A DNA stretch of 64,000 bases from Alteromonas ponticola (GTDB lineage Bacteria; Pseudomonadota; Gammaproteobacteria; Enterobacterales; Alteromonadaceae). The notes beneath the pieces are model-generated. The model searched no databases. It was not told the DNA's origin and was given only the letters and a program-made list of their open reading frames with translations. Numbering within the stretch: the stretch's first letter is position 1; the number at the start of each line of letters is the position of its first letter. The stretch spans positions 1-64,000 of the forward strand of contig NZ_JAATNW010000001.1 of the NCBI RefSeq assembly GCF_012911815.1, given 5' to 3'. The position numbers and the translations under genes were made by a program. This document shows, piece by piece, positions 18,390-27,241 of this stretch.

Positions 18390-19196
18390 CTAACGATAGC
18401 ATGCATCAGGCACGGTAATAAATTGTTCAAACTGCGGTCTGGCGAAGAAAAAGCCTTGTTGTCGGGTAATGCCGATTTCAGCCAGTACATCACGCTCCGC
18501 TTTGGTTTCGACACCTTCTGCAACCGCTTCGATGCCTAATGAAGACGTCATCTGTTGCAGTTGCTTGACGATGAGTTTTCGTTTTGGCGATTTATCAATT
18601 TCGTTAACCAGAGAAATATCAATCTTGATGCTGTTAGGGTTTAGGTACGCCAGCCAGTCGAGATTGGCGTAGCCAGATCCAAAATCATCTAATGCGATGC
18701 TCAGCCCAATTTTCTGATAGTACTGAGCGATACTTTCTAAACGGGCTATGTCGGTTACGTGGTCGGTTTCAACCATTTCAAAGTTAAGTAATTCAATAGG
18801 GAAACGATTGGCTTGAGCAGCCGCCAATGTGGTACGAATACACATATTCGGCTTATAGATAGCGCCAGGAAGAAAATTGATGCTCAGCATCTTATTTAAG
18901 CCAAATTCGGCCGCAAGACAAATCGCCTTTACCCGACAGAATTGATCAAACTGGTATATGTTATCGGCGTTTACTTGATTGATTACCGTGTAGGCGGGTT
19001 CGCAGTTTGGTCCTCGAACTAGTGCTTCGTAGCCGTAAGTTTCTCTGGTTGACAGGTCAACCAACGGCTGAAACGCCATGGAAAAATCGTATTCAAAGTG
19101 CTGTCCTTCTCTACACGAGTGACAGGGAACCGACTGTGCACTTTGTTCTGTGTAATTATTTTCAAGTTGTTGTCGATCAACGTTGCCAAACCGCAC
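18390..19196 (-). CDS. EAL-domain cyclic-di-GMP phosphodiesterase
   Basis: A 268-residue single-domain EAL protein starting at GTG 19196, with AGAGG about 6 nt upstream. Catalytic marks look intact: YEALVRG, LSINFLPGA (Asn), LNFEMVETDHV (Glu), LDDFGSGYANLD (Asp pair), IKIDISLV, EAVAEGVET and QGFFFARP. It should hydrolyse c-di-GMP to pGpG in the cytosol. A short N-terminal extension has a CHSC pair (Cys25, Cys28), which might bind metal or respond to redox; I cannot assign it. There is no GGDEF, PAS or membrane segment. It stands alone between creA and the alpha-E gene, so its signalling partner is unclear. Confidence 0.9.
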   Translation of the reverse strand: MRFGNVDRQQLENNYTEQSAQSVPCHSCREGQHFEYDFSMAFQPLVDLSTRETYGYEALVRGPNCEPAYTVINQVNADNIYQFDQFCRVKAICLAAEFGLNKMLSINFLPGAIYKPNMCIRTTLAAAQANRFPIELLNFEMVETDHVTDIARLESIAQYYQKIGLSIALDDFGSGYANLDWLAYLNPNSIKIDISLVNEIDKSPKRKLIVKQLQQMTSSLGIEAVAEGVETKAERDVLAEIGITRQQGFFFARPQFEQFITVPDACYR

Positions 19197-19315
19197 TCGG
19201 GCCTCTTCTTATTTTCCAACAGAGTTTAAAATAAAATTATTAAAGCAAAGTTAAGCTTCACGCTTCAATAATTTCTCTACGGGTAAAAATTTTATTCATA
19301 TCAATTGAACCGATA

Positions 19316-20236
19316 TCAAAAGTACGTTTCGTCAATAGTATTGTGTATTTTGATAAGTGCAGCTTGTAAATCATCAATAACAGCATGTAACTTCTCTTGC
19401 TTCAAATCGCGGGTATCCAGTTTCGTCAGCTCACCAGACATTTCAGCGACTTTTTTCTTAAACGCCTGCGACTTAGGCAGTTCGCCAGCACATTTTCCCA
19501 GTTGTTTTACAGAATGGCTGATCGAGCGTGGAAAGATATCGCGCTTTAACAAAAACTCAAGAATATCAGCGCGGCTGATTCGCAAGCGCATTTCCTGCCG
19601 GTACATTTGGTATGCCGTTAGAGATTTCAAGACGCTCATCCACTGAATATTCTCAAACGCCGTCAGTTTGCCGGAGACATTAGGTAACAACGACGCAGAG
19701 CGAACATCGATGATACGTGTTGTCATATCGGCCCGTTCCAGATGGCGGCCAAGGCGTAAAAACGAATAGCCCACATCGCGATTCATGGTCCCCCCCATTA
19801 AGCCGGTGATGGTTTGATTGCCTGACACAATTTTATCTAAGCATTCAAAACGATGGCGACGGGTTAACACGCTTTGGCTGTCTTCTTTCGCTGTTGCATA
19901 CAGTTGGTTGATGAGCTCCCATGCTTCTGAGGGGATGATTTCGCGGATTATGCGCGCATTTTCTTTCGCATTTGCCAAACAGTTGATGATTGAGCCTGAA
20001 TTCAGTTGATCAGTGACTACAAATTTGATCACGTTTTTCTCATCTGCGGTGTCATAATGCTCATAAAAGGTTTCGCGAAAAGAAAGCATGTCGACAATCG
20101 GTTCCCACCCCAATGTTACATCTCTGGGTAAGTCCAGTAACAAATGGGTATTCACCTGAATGAGGCGCGCAGTATTTTCTGCTCTTTCCAGATAGCGAGC
20201 GAGCCAATAAATATGATTAGCTACACGTGAGAGCAT
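19316..20236 (-). CDS. Alpha-E domain protein (COG2307/DUF403)
   Basis: A 306-residue, almost entirely helical protein. ATG 20236 is used because GGAGGA lies just upstream and the family N-terminus MLSRVANHIYWLARYLERAE begins there. It starts 1 bp after the stop of the ATP-grasp gene, so the two are translationally coupled. Alpha-E proteins are widely paired with circularly permuted ATP-grasp enzymes, as here, in clusters predicted to make or modify peptides, and those clusters often include the Anbu proteasome homologue encoded divergently nearby. The biochemical role is unknown. The repeated RAEN/RAD-type helices (YLERAENTARL, HLERADMTTRI) are typical. Confidence 0.9.
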   Translation of the reverse strand: MLSRVANHIYWLARYLERAENTARLIQVNTHLLLDLPRDVTLGWEPIVDMLSFRETFYEHYDTADEKNVIKFVVTDQLNSGSIINCLANAKENARIIREIIPSEAWELINQLYATAKEDSQSVLTRRHRFECLDKIVSGNQTITGLMGGTMNRDVGYSFLRLGRHLERADMTTRIIDVRSASLLPNVSGKLTAFENIQWMSVLKSLTAYQMYRQEMRLRISRADILEFLLKRDIFPRSISHSVKQLGKCAGELPKSQAFKKKVAEMSGELTKLDTRDLKQEKLHAVIDDLQAALIKIHNTIDETYF

Positions 20237-20237
20237 G

Positions 20238-21692
20238 TTATTTATCCTCCATGTCGACGATCCAGGTATCCTTACTGCCGCCACCCTGAGATGAGTTTAC
20301 GACCGTAGAACCCTTACGCATTGCCACACGTGTTAACCCACCCATGGTCACACTGGTCGTCATCCCCGATAAAATAAAGGGTCGTAAATCCAGATGCCGC
20401 GGCTCCACTTTAGTGTCAATTAGCGTCGGCGCGGTGGATAGCAACAGCATGGGCTGAGCGACATAATTTCTGGGGTCGCGCCGGATCAGCCGAATAAACT
20501 TTTCGCGCTCGGCTTTCGAAGCATGTGGCCCTATCAGCATGCCGTAGCCCCCGGATTCATTCGCCGGTTTAACCACCATTTTATCGATGTTGTCGATAAC
20601 GTGATCACGCTCTTCCTTGTTTACACATTTGTAAGTGGGCACATTAGGAATGAGCGGTTCTTCATTCAGATAATAACGGATCAAATCAGGAACAAAGGCA
20701 TAAACCACCTTATCATCTGCAACCCCTGCCCCGGGCGCATTAACCAGCGCGACATTGCCCGCTTTCCAGGCGCGCATCAAGCCGGGTACCCCTAACATCG
20801 AATCTTCTTTGAACGCTTCAGGGTCAAGAAACGCGTCATCTATACGTCGGTAAATGACATCTACGCGCGCCAGCCCTTCGACGGTTCGCATATGCACAAT
20901 GTCGTCCTCATCCACCACAAGATCACTACCAACGACCAGTTCGGCCCCCATCTGCTGCGCCAGATAGGCATGTTCAAAATATGCCGAATTGTAGATGCCG
21001 GGGGTCAGCACTACAATTTCCGGTTGATGAACTTTACGTGGTGACATTTGCGAAAGCATGTCATACAGCTGAGAAGGATAATTATCGATAGGGAGAATAT
21101 TGTATTTTTCAAACATATCTGGAAAAACGCGTTTCATCACATGACGATTTTCAAGCATGTAGGACACGCCTGAAGGCACTCTTAAATTATCCTCCAGTAC
21201 ATACACAGTACCGTTTTCGTCACGCACTAAATCAGACCCACAAATGTGCGCCCAGATCCCGTGCGGTGGAGTGATTCCTCTACATTCAGGTAAATAATTT
21301 TTGGAGTGTTCAAGCAGGCTTTCAGGCAGTATCTGGTCCTTAAGTACGTTTTGTTCATTATATAAATCATTAATAAACATATTCAGGGCTTTAACTCGCT
21401 GTTTCAAACCTTTTTCAATCTGATCCCATTCTTTTTTAGGAATGATTCTGGGGATAATGTCGAACGGCCACGCCCGATCTATCGAGCCCTCTTCTTCGGA
21501 ATAGACGGTAAAGGTAATCCCCATCACCTGAATGGCTGTGGTTGACGCGGTTTTGAACTCGTTAATTTCCTTTTCGCTTAAGTTCTTCAAGTATTCACAC
21601 AGCTCCAACGCGGCATCCCGAGGTTTATTGCGAACACGAATAAGTTCGTCGTAAAAAGGCGTTGGATAATAATTTCCCCAGCGGATAGCCAT
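20238..21692 (-). CDS. Circularly permuted ATP-grasp protein (COG2308)
   Basis: A 484-residue member of the circularly permuted ATP-grasp type 2 family (DUF404/DUF407). Such enzymes are predicted to ligate an amine to a carboxylate using ATP, possibly tagging or making peptides; substrates are unknown for most. Motifs: WAHICGSDLVRDENGTVYVL, DNLRVPSGVSYMLENR, VYRRIDDAFLDPE, NAPGAGVADDKVVYAFVPDL and the nucleotide-binding MVVKPANESGGYGMLIGPHA. Length is normal for the family. It is followed by the alpha-E gene and transcribed divergently from the Anbu gene across about 150 bp. Confidence 0.92.
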   Translation of the reverse strand: MAIRWGNYYPTPFYDELIRVRNKPRDAALELCEYLKNLSEKEINEFKTASTTAIQVMGITFTVYSEEEGSIDRAWPFDIIPRIIPKKEWDQIEKGLKQRVKALNMFINDLYNEQNVLKDQILPESLLEHSKNYLPECRGITPPHGIWAHICGSDLVRDENGTVYVLEDNLRVPSGVSYMLENRHVMKRVFPDMFEKYNILPIDNYPSQLYDMLSQMSPRKVHQPEIVVLTPGIYNSAYFEHAYLAQQMGAELVVGSDLVVDEDDIVHMRTVEGLARVDVIYRRIDDAFLDPEAFKEDSMLGVPGLMRAWKAGNVALVNAPGAGVADDKVVYAFVPDLIRYYLNEEPLIPNVPTYKCVNKEERDHVIDNIDKMVVKPANESGGYGMLIGPHASKAEREKFIRLIRRDPRNYVAQPMLLLSTAPTLIDTKVEPRHLDLRPFILSGMTTSVTMGGLTRVAMRKGSTVVNSSQGGGSKDTWIVDMEDK

Positions 21693-21846
21693 AGAACAAT
21701 CTCTGTGATTGGTGGTTTATTTATTATTCATCTAAGCTGCAAATGGGAAAAAAATCAAAATTTCTTTTAAATTCAATAGCAGAGTTTCTGGCGAACTAAT
21801 CGCTTTTTGCTATGCTGCATGAATGACTCCCAGGAGGAATACAACA

Positions 21847-22584
21847 TTGACTTACTGTCTTGCTATCAAAGTGAATAAAGGCTTAGTTTTTGCGTCAGAC
21901 TCGCGCACCAATGCCGGCGTCGATTACATTGCGACATATAGTAAAATGACCCGCTTTGTGTGGCCTGGTGAACGGGTATGTGTTTTGTTAACTTCAGGTA
22001 GTCTGGCCACATCACAGGCGGTGGTAAATGCGGTATATCGCGATTTAGAAAATCCCGACGCTGAAGTTAACTTGCTCAGACCCAAACATTTGCACGAATT
22101 AGCCAGTTATATTGGCAAACTCAGCCAAAAAGAGCAGTTAATGCACGCAAAGGCGATGGAAAAAAGTGGTTCCAGTGCGGAATCCAGTTTTATTCTGGGC
22201 GGCCAGATTAAAGGACAGGAGCCTGAAATTTTTATGATTTATCCGCAAGGAAACTATATTTCAGCATCGCACGACACCCCATACTTGCAAATTGGTGAAA
22301 ATAAATACGGTAAGCCGATACTCGATCGCATCATACAAGCCAGCACGACATTGGAAGACGCGGCAAGATGCGCGTTAGTTTCATTAGATTCAACCATTCG
22401 CAGTAATATTTCTGTAGGCCCGCCAGTTGAACTGGCGATCTATCAGAATAATCAGATTGACGAGCCTTTTCACCAGACCCTGACCCTGAATAGCCCCATG
22501 TATAAATCCTTGCAGAAACAATGGACGCAGGGATTAAAACGCGCATTTAACCGCTTGCCGCGGTTCGAATGGGAAAAAAAATAA
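21847..22584 (+). CDS. Proteasome-type peptidase Anbu
   Basis: A 245-residue Ntn-hydrolase of the Anbu (ancestral beta subunit) type. I place the start at TTG 21847, 9 nt after a strong AGGAGG, instead of the earlier ATG 21823. This gives Met-Thr-Tyr-Cys-Leu-Ala, so removal of Met exposes Thr1, the nucleophile; the earlier start would add eight residues and block it. After Thr1, Asp17 (FASDSRTNAG) and Lys32 (YSKM) fall where proteasome-fold catalysis needs them. Anbu proteins form HslV-like ring or helical assemblies; substrates are not established. It is the only rightward gene of the cluster and ends 1 bp from the convergent zinc-peptidase stop. Confidence 0.9.
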   Translation: MTYCLAIKVNKGLVFASDSRTNAGVDYIATYSKMTRFVWPGERVCVLLTSGSLATSQAVVNAVYRDLENPDAEVNLLRPKHLHELASYIGKLSQKEQLMHAKAMEKSGSSAESSFILGGQIKGQEPEIFMIYPQGNYISASHDTPYLQIGENKYGKPILDRIIQASTTLEDAARCALVSLDSTIRSNISVGPPVELAIYQNNQIDEPFHQTLTLNSPMYKSLQKQWTQGLKRAFNRLPRFEWEKK

Positions 22585-22585
22585 G

Positions 22586-23653
22586 CTAAGCAGAAAGTTG
22601 CTTTTGCACAATATCGTGCACGAACCGTAACTTTAGTAACGCCCTATCGGAAATAACAAACGGATAAGCATCATCCAGCCCCATGCTTCTATTAAGTGCA
22701 TTAAGCACAGTGGTTAGTCTGCACCAATCTTCATAAACGACATCAAATTCTGGGTTGGCGGCACCATTGTTTGTCAGTGGGTTGACCGTTTCGTATCCCA
22801 ACAGAGCAACTTCGTATTCGGTGGCCGTTTCCAGCGTATCTACAATGTGTAAATAGTGGGCCCAGGTTTCTGCCCAATCTTCCCACGGGTGCATGCTGGC
22901 GTAGGCGCTAATGTAATTTTCCTGCCAGTTGGCGGGCGGCCCTGACTTATAATAGGCTTCAAGAGACTGCATGTAATCGATATTTTCATCGCCGAACAAG
23001 TCACGAAAGGATTGCTGCCAGGGTGAATTTTGGATTAAAACATCCCAGTAAAAATGGCCTGACTCGTGACGAAAGTGACCAATTAACGTGCGATAACGTT
23101 CATTCATCTTTTCACGCATTAGCACTCTGGACGCATCTTCAGCTTCGCGCAGATTAAGCGTAATAACACCATTATTATGCCCGGTGATAATCGTCGATTT
23201 TACAGTAAGTTCGTTGCCGTATTTATCCTCTTTTACATCTTCTAAGAACCGAAAACGTAAGGGAGGTTTATCTGGTATCGGACGCCATACAGGTAACCCA
23301 AGCTTCTTCAAAGTGTATAGCAGACGCCTTTTGGCTAATTCCATGCGGTACCACAACAATACATTCTCCTGACGCGAGAGATCGGGGATATGCGTGGTGA
23401 GCGCACAACTGCTACAGTACTCGCCCTCCTGATTTAGAGGTACCAGCCAGTTGCACACCTGATACTTTGTGTAGTTGCTACAAGGCTTGTAATGCTGATT
23501 GTCGGCATACGCCAGCCAGACGTTATCTTCAATAAGTTCACAGGTAGATAACGTTAGTTGTTCAGGGATAAAGCCCACGGACCGGCCGCAGGATAGACAG
23601 CTTGAATTGGCAAAATACAAGGTATTGCCACACTTACAGGTGAAGTTTCGCAC
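22586..23653 (-). CDS. Putative zinc-binding metallopeptidase with zinc-ribbon N-terminus
   Basis: A 355-residue predicted metallopeptidase starting at GTG 23653. The N-terminus carries two zinc-ribbon-like cysteine groups: Cys6, Cys8, Cys19, Cys22 and Cys58, Cys67, Cys80, Cys83. The catalytic helix is HFRHESGHFYW, an HExxH-type motif at 196-200, and the downstream WAETWAHYLHI may supply the third ligand. This matches the family annotated as putative zinc-binding metallopeptidase (zinc-ribbon plus Peptidase_Mx domains, as I recall). There is no signal peptide, so it is likely cytosolic. It ends beside the Anbu gene, and related genomes often keep both near the ATP-grasp/alpha-E pair. Confidence 0.82.
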   Translation of the reverse strand: MRNFTCKCGNTLYFANSSCLSCGRSVGFIPEQLTLSTCELIEDNVWLAYADNQHYKPCSNYTKYQVCNWLVPLNQEGEYCSSCALTTHIPDLSRQENVLLWYRMELAKRRLLYTLKKLGLPVWRPIPDKPPLRFRFLEDVKEDKYGNELTVKSTIITGHNNGVITLNLREAEDASRVLMREKMNERYRTLIGHFRHESGHFYWDVLIQNSPWQQSFRDLFGDENIDYMQSLEAYYKSGPPANWQENYISAYASMHPWEDWAETWAHYLHIVDTLETATEYEVALLGYETVNPLTNNGAANPEFDVVYEDWCRLTTVLNALNRSMGLDDAYPFVISDRALLKLRFVHDIVQKQLSA

Positions 23654-23830
23654 AGATGGTTTGCTCGCTATGGGCTTTTATCTAACCACAGTGTAACGTA
23701 AATTTATGCAAATAGAGCGAGTTATTGCGTAAATTGAGATTACAAATGATTAAGTGAGCAATCAAAACACTTAACATTTAAAATCAGCATCTTACAGGGT
23801 TACGCATAACCATAAGGTGGGCGGGAGTAC

Positions 23831-25372
23831 TTATATTTTCTGGTTTTTTGATAACATAGATAAAAAGCGGGTGGCGGATGACTGGGCGGCTTCGAGTTTC
23901 TCCGTGGACATGCGGCTTAGTGCATTCATTACCATATTCATGCGTGGATTATCGGACAGAATTGTCTGATGCTTGGCGACAAATCGCCAGTACAAATAAT
24001 TAAAAGGACACGCGGTCTCACCCGTTTTGACGCTGACTTTATATTTACAATGCTTGCAATAGTCAGACATCTTATTAATGTAATTGCCGCTGGCAATATA
24101 GGGTTTGCTGGCCAATTTACCCCCGTCGGCAAACAAAATCATGGCATTCACATTGGGCAGCTCTACCCATTCGTAGGCATCCGCATAAACCAGTAAATAC
24201 CATTCCTGCACCTGTTCTGGTGCTATTTCAGTAAGTAAGCAAAAGTTGCCCAATACCATGAGCCGTTGAATGTGGTGGGCGTAGGCGTTTTCCCGGGTGT
24301 CGTTAATGCATTGGCGTAAACAATTCATTTTGGTTTCGCCATTCCAGAAAAACGCAGGCAAATCTCGTGATGCCTTAAAAAAATTATCTAATTTCAAATT
24401 GGGCATGAAATGCCAGTAAAACCCTCTAATAAACTCACGCCAACCTAAAATTTGTCGGATGAAGCCTTCCGCTGAATTCAGTGGCACTTCGCCACTGTGG
24501 TATGCCTGCTCAGCCGCCTGCACCACTTCCTTAGGGCGCAGTAAGCCGCAATTAATATAAAATGATATATGAGAATGGAATAGCCAGGGTTGGCCGTGCT
24601 TCATTGCGTCCTGATACTGGCCAAAATCTTTTAGTCGGACCTCGACAAAATGCTGTAGCACCTTTAGTGCCTGTTCTCGGGTAACGGCCAGATCAAAGTT
24701 GTCTATTTCACCAAAATGGTCGCCAAATTCGGCTTTTACCAACTCAATTACTTGTCGGGTTATCTCGTCAGGTTCAAAGGTTACCTTTTGGGGAATTTCA
24801 ACTGAGTCAGGCAACGCCTCACGGTTTTGCTTGTCATAATTCCACTTGCCGCCTATTGGCTTATTGTCTTGCTCAATCAGGACCTGATGGTCAACGCGCA
24901 TCTGGCGATAGAAATACTCCATTCTGAGGATCTCCTTATCGCTGGCCCATTGGTTAAAGGCTTCGGTGGAACAGAAAAAGCGAGGATCGGGCAGCAAGGT
25001 GGCAGGTAGCTTTAATTGATGTTGCCATTGCTGCATACTTTTGAGTAATCTGAATTCGCCAGGTTCAGTCACTTCAACGCTATCGAACTTTTGCTTTTCG
25101 CATAATCGTGCAACTTCGTTTAGCAATGAGCCTTGGTTATTCGGGTCGCTATACTTGCGATACACAACCGTATAGCCATCCTGTTTCAACTGTTGCGCAA
25201 AGTGGCGCATGGCAGAAAATAGCAGAGCAATTTTCTTTTTGTGGTGTTTTACGTAGGTGGCTTCTTCTTTAACTTCAGCCAGCAGAAAAACATCTTTTGT
25301 TTTCACGGCATCTTTAACTATAGGCAGTGTGGCATCAAGCTGATCACCCAAAATTAAGCGTAATGTTGTCAT
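23831..25372 (-). CDS. Iron-sulfur cryptochrome/photolyase (FeS-BCP, prokaryotic (6-4) photolyase family)
   Basis: A 513-residue flavoprotein of the bacterial FeS cryptochrome/photolyase group, whose characterised members (Agrobacterium PhrB) repair (6-4) photoproducts. The N-terminus LRLILGDQLDATLPIVKD is the family start. Four cysteines, Cys351, Cys439, Cys442 and Cys455, have the same spacing as the [4Fe-4S] ligands of PhrB (shifted by one residue), with DYCKHCKYKV and ETACPFNYLYWRF around them. Its ATG overlaps the stop of the upstream class I photolyase gene (ATGA), indicating coupled translation. Repair versus photoreceptor role cannot be settled here. Confidence 0.9.
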   Translation of the reverse strand: MTTLRLILGDQLDATLPIVKDAVKTKDVFLLAEVKEEATYVKHHKKKIALLFSAMRHFAQQLKQDGYTVVYRKYSDPNNQGSLLNEVARLCEKQKFDSVEVTEPGEFRLLKSMQQWQHQLKLPATLLPDPRFFCSTEAFNQWASDKEILRMEYFYRQMRVDHQVLIEQDNKPIGGKWNYDKQNREALPDSVEIPQKVTFEPDEITRQVIELVKAEFGDHFGEIDNFDLAVTREQALKVLQHFVEVRLKDFGQYQDAMKHGQPWLFHSHISFYINCGLLRPKEVVQAAEQAYHSGEVPLNSAEGFIRQILGWREFIRGFYWHFMPNLKLDNFFKASRDLPAFFWNGETKMNCLRQCINDTRENAYAHHIQRLMVLGNFCLLTEIAPEQVQEWYLLVYADAYEWVELPNVNAMILFADGGKLASKPYIASGNYINKMSDYCKHCKYKVSVKTGETACPFNYLYWRFVAKHQTILSDNPRMNMVMNALSRMSTEKLEAAQSSATRFLSMLSKNQKI

Positions 25373-26799
25373 GACGACTTAATCTGATCATAGCGGTCAA
25401 GGGCACGTTGTCGACTGGCCTTTAAGTCAACAATGGGCTCTGGGTAATCTTTGCCCAGTGCAACACCCGCCTCCTTTAAGGTGTCCTCACTGGCTTTCCA
25501 TGGCTGATGAATATATTTGTCAGGTAGGTCGGCTAATTCAGGACAATATTTGCGCACATACTCGCCCTGCTTGTCAAATTTTTCCCCCTGCAGAACGGGA
25601 TTGAATATACGAAAATAAGGCACAGCGTCAGCGCCGCATCCTGCTACCCATTGCCAATTCGCATTGTTGTTGGCCAGATCCGCGTCGAGCAGACAATCCC
25701 AGAACCACTGCTCTCCTTTGCGCCAGTCTATTAATAGATTTTTAACTAAAAACGAACCCACAATCATGCGCACACGGTTATGCATGAAGCCGGTTTGCCA
25801 GAGCTCACGCATGCCCGCGTCGACGATAGGATAACCGGTTTTTCCCTGTTGCCAGGCATGCATGGATGAGACATCAGTTTGCCAGTTGAACTTGTCGAAC
25901 TTCTCATTGAAGTTGGCGTGACACATCGAGGGAAAGTGGTACAGTAAATGGTAATTAAATTCGCGCCAGCCGATCTCGCTTAAAAAGGTGTCGACATGAA
26001 CGCTTTGTTGACCTTCAAATTTATCCTTAACCGCGTACCAGACCTGGTGGGGTGACAATTCACCGAAGTGTAAATGAGGGGACAAACAAGATGTACCTTG
26101 CGCGGCGGGTTCATCACGCGCTGATTTATAGCGTTCAATTTCATTGTTAATAAACTGCTGCAGTCTGTCCGCTGCTCCCTCCTCGCCCGGTTTCCAATGC
26201 TTATCGATGGTTTCAAACCAGTTAATTGAAGGAAACAGACCCAGGTCATCGAGCGAACAACCTTTATCAGCTGCATTCTGATAGGTAATTCTGCCTGGCG
26301 CACCGCTTGGATAGCGTGGGTTAGGTCCATGTTGCAGGCAGCCCTTTTTGTAAAAAGGGGTAAATACTTTATAGGGATCGCCATCTTTTTTACTGATTTC
26401 GAACGGCTCCCACAACAGCGAGCCGTTGAATGAAGTGACATTATATCCTTCGTCGGACAATTGCTTTTTCAGTTTTTGGTCGCGGTTGATTCGCCAGGGC
26501 TCATAACAGCGATTCCACACAACCCCATCGCATTCGAAAGCTTTAGCCAGTTCTGGTAATAGTTCTGCTGGATCACCTTGAAAGAATTGCATATGACCAT
26601 TTAGTCTTTCATTCAGTGAATATAAGCTCTTATGCAGCCACCAGTTGGATGCCTCACCACGTTGATATTTTTTAGGACACGAAGTGTCATCAATATAGAT
26701 GGGGATAATCTTACCGTTATCGCTAGCGGCTGTAAGCGCAGGATTATCTTTGACGCGTAAGTCTTGTCTGAACCAGACTAAGGTGGTTGGGACTGTCAC
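25369..26799 (-). CDS. phrB: Class I deoxyribodipyrimidine photolyase
   Basis: A 476-residue DNA photolyase that uses blue light and FADH- to split cyclobutane pyrimidine dimers. The start is GTG 26799. The N-terminal antenna-binding domain opens with TTLVWFRQDLRVKDNPAL; the FAD-binding helical domain has GTSCLSPHLHFGELSP, FLSEIGWREF, GYPIVDAGMRELWQTGFMHN, DLANNNANWQW and PYFRIFNP, the class I signature with the Asn-rich FAD site. Length is normal (about 470). It is first in a two-gene unit with the iron-sulfur photolyase. A DASH-type cryptochrome is less likely given the CPD-type motifs. Confidence 0.92.
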   Translation of the reverse strand: MTVPTTLVWFRQDLRVKDNPALTAASDNGKIIPIYIDDTSCPKKYQRGEASNWWLHKSLYSLNERLNGHMQFFQGDPAELLPELAKAFECDGVVWNRCYEPWRINRDQKLKKQLSDEGYNVTSFNGSLLWEPFEISKKDGDPYKVFTPFYKKGCLQHGPNPRYPSGAPGRITYQNAADKGCSLDDLGLFPSINWFETIDKHWKPGEEGAADRLQQFINNEIERYKSARDEPAAQGTSCLSPHLHFGELSPHQVWYAVKDKFEGQQSVHVDTFLSEIGWREFNYHLLYHFPSMCHANFNEKFDKFNWQTDVSSMHAWQQGKTGYPIVDAGMRELWQTGFMHNRVRMIVGSFLVKNLLIDWRKGEQWFWDCLLDADLANNNANWQWVAGCGADAVPYFRIFNPVLQGEKFDKQGEYVRKYCPELADLPDKYIHQPWKASEDTLKEAGVALGKDYPEPIVDLKASRQRALDRYDQIKSS

Positions 26800-26900
26800 A
26801 ATTACAACCTGTTTTGATTACTTGCTTGAGTGGTACGGCACGCAACCCTATTAAAGGTTAAAAATTAATAATATTTTTTGTTAATGTGTGCTTCATTTAG

Positions 26901-27161
26901 TTAGCGTTTATGATCTTTAAGCCACTCGTTCAGCAGTTTGATTTGACCACATTTGTACGCAGCAAATAAAACCCGCAGCGCATTAGAAAGGGTTTCACTG
27001 TCACTCCAACCCGTTTTTTGTCTGATTTCGTCGTAACATTCCTGCGCCTGAGGCGTCACATAGCCACGAATTAATTTTTTACCCGCTTCTTGTTGGCGCG
27101 CTCTGAACCGGCGTTGTTTTTCAGCATTTGCAGACGTGTTCGTGCTTTTATCATTTTTCAT
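26901..27161 (-). CDS. Small basic protein, possible ribbon-helix-helix type
   Basis: An 86-residue protein I do not recognise by name. It is basic at the N-terminus (EKQRRFRARQQEAGKKL), then has a short strand-like GYVTPQAQE and helices (WSDSETLSNALRVLFAAYKC), a pattern like small ribbon-helix-helix or plasmid-type DNA-binding proteins. The gene lies between the photolyase genes and fabA, divergent from fabA across 142 bp, and shares that gap with a CRP-like site and a FabR-like operator. Coding is plausible from composition and start context, but function is open. Confidence 0.6.
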   Translation of the reverse strand: MKNDKSTNTSANAEKQRRFRARQQEAGKKLIRGYVTPQAQECYDEIRQKTGWSDSETLSNALRVLFAAYKCGQIKLLNEWLKDHKR

Positions 27162-27216
27162 AAGTGCGTCGTTTATTGAGGGCGATGTGAATGTGTAAAG
27201 TTTAGCACGGTAAAAT

Positions 27217-27234
27217 AAGTGAAATAAATCACTG
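27217..27234. promoter_or_regulatory. CRP-like site between the small basic ORF and fabA
   Basis: GTGA-N6-TCAC (core 27219-27232, AAGTGAAATAAATCACTG over 27217-27234) matches the conserved core of the CRP site, although the outer TG/CA bases are A/T here. It sits about 25 bp upstream of the FabR-like operator. Confidence 0.4.
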
Positions 27235-27241
27235 TTCGGAG

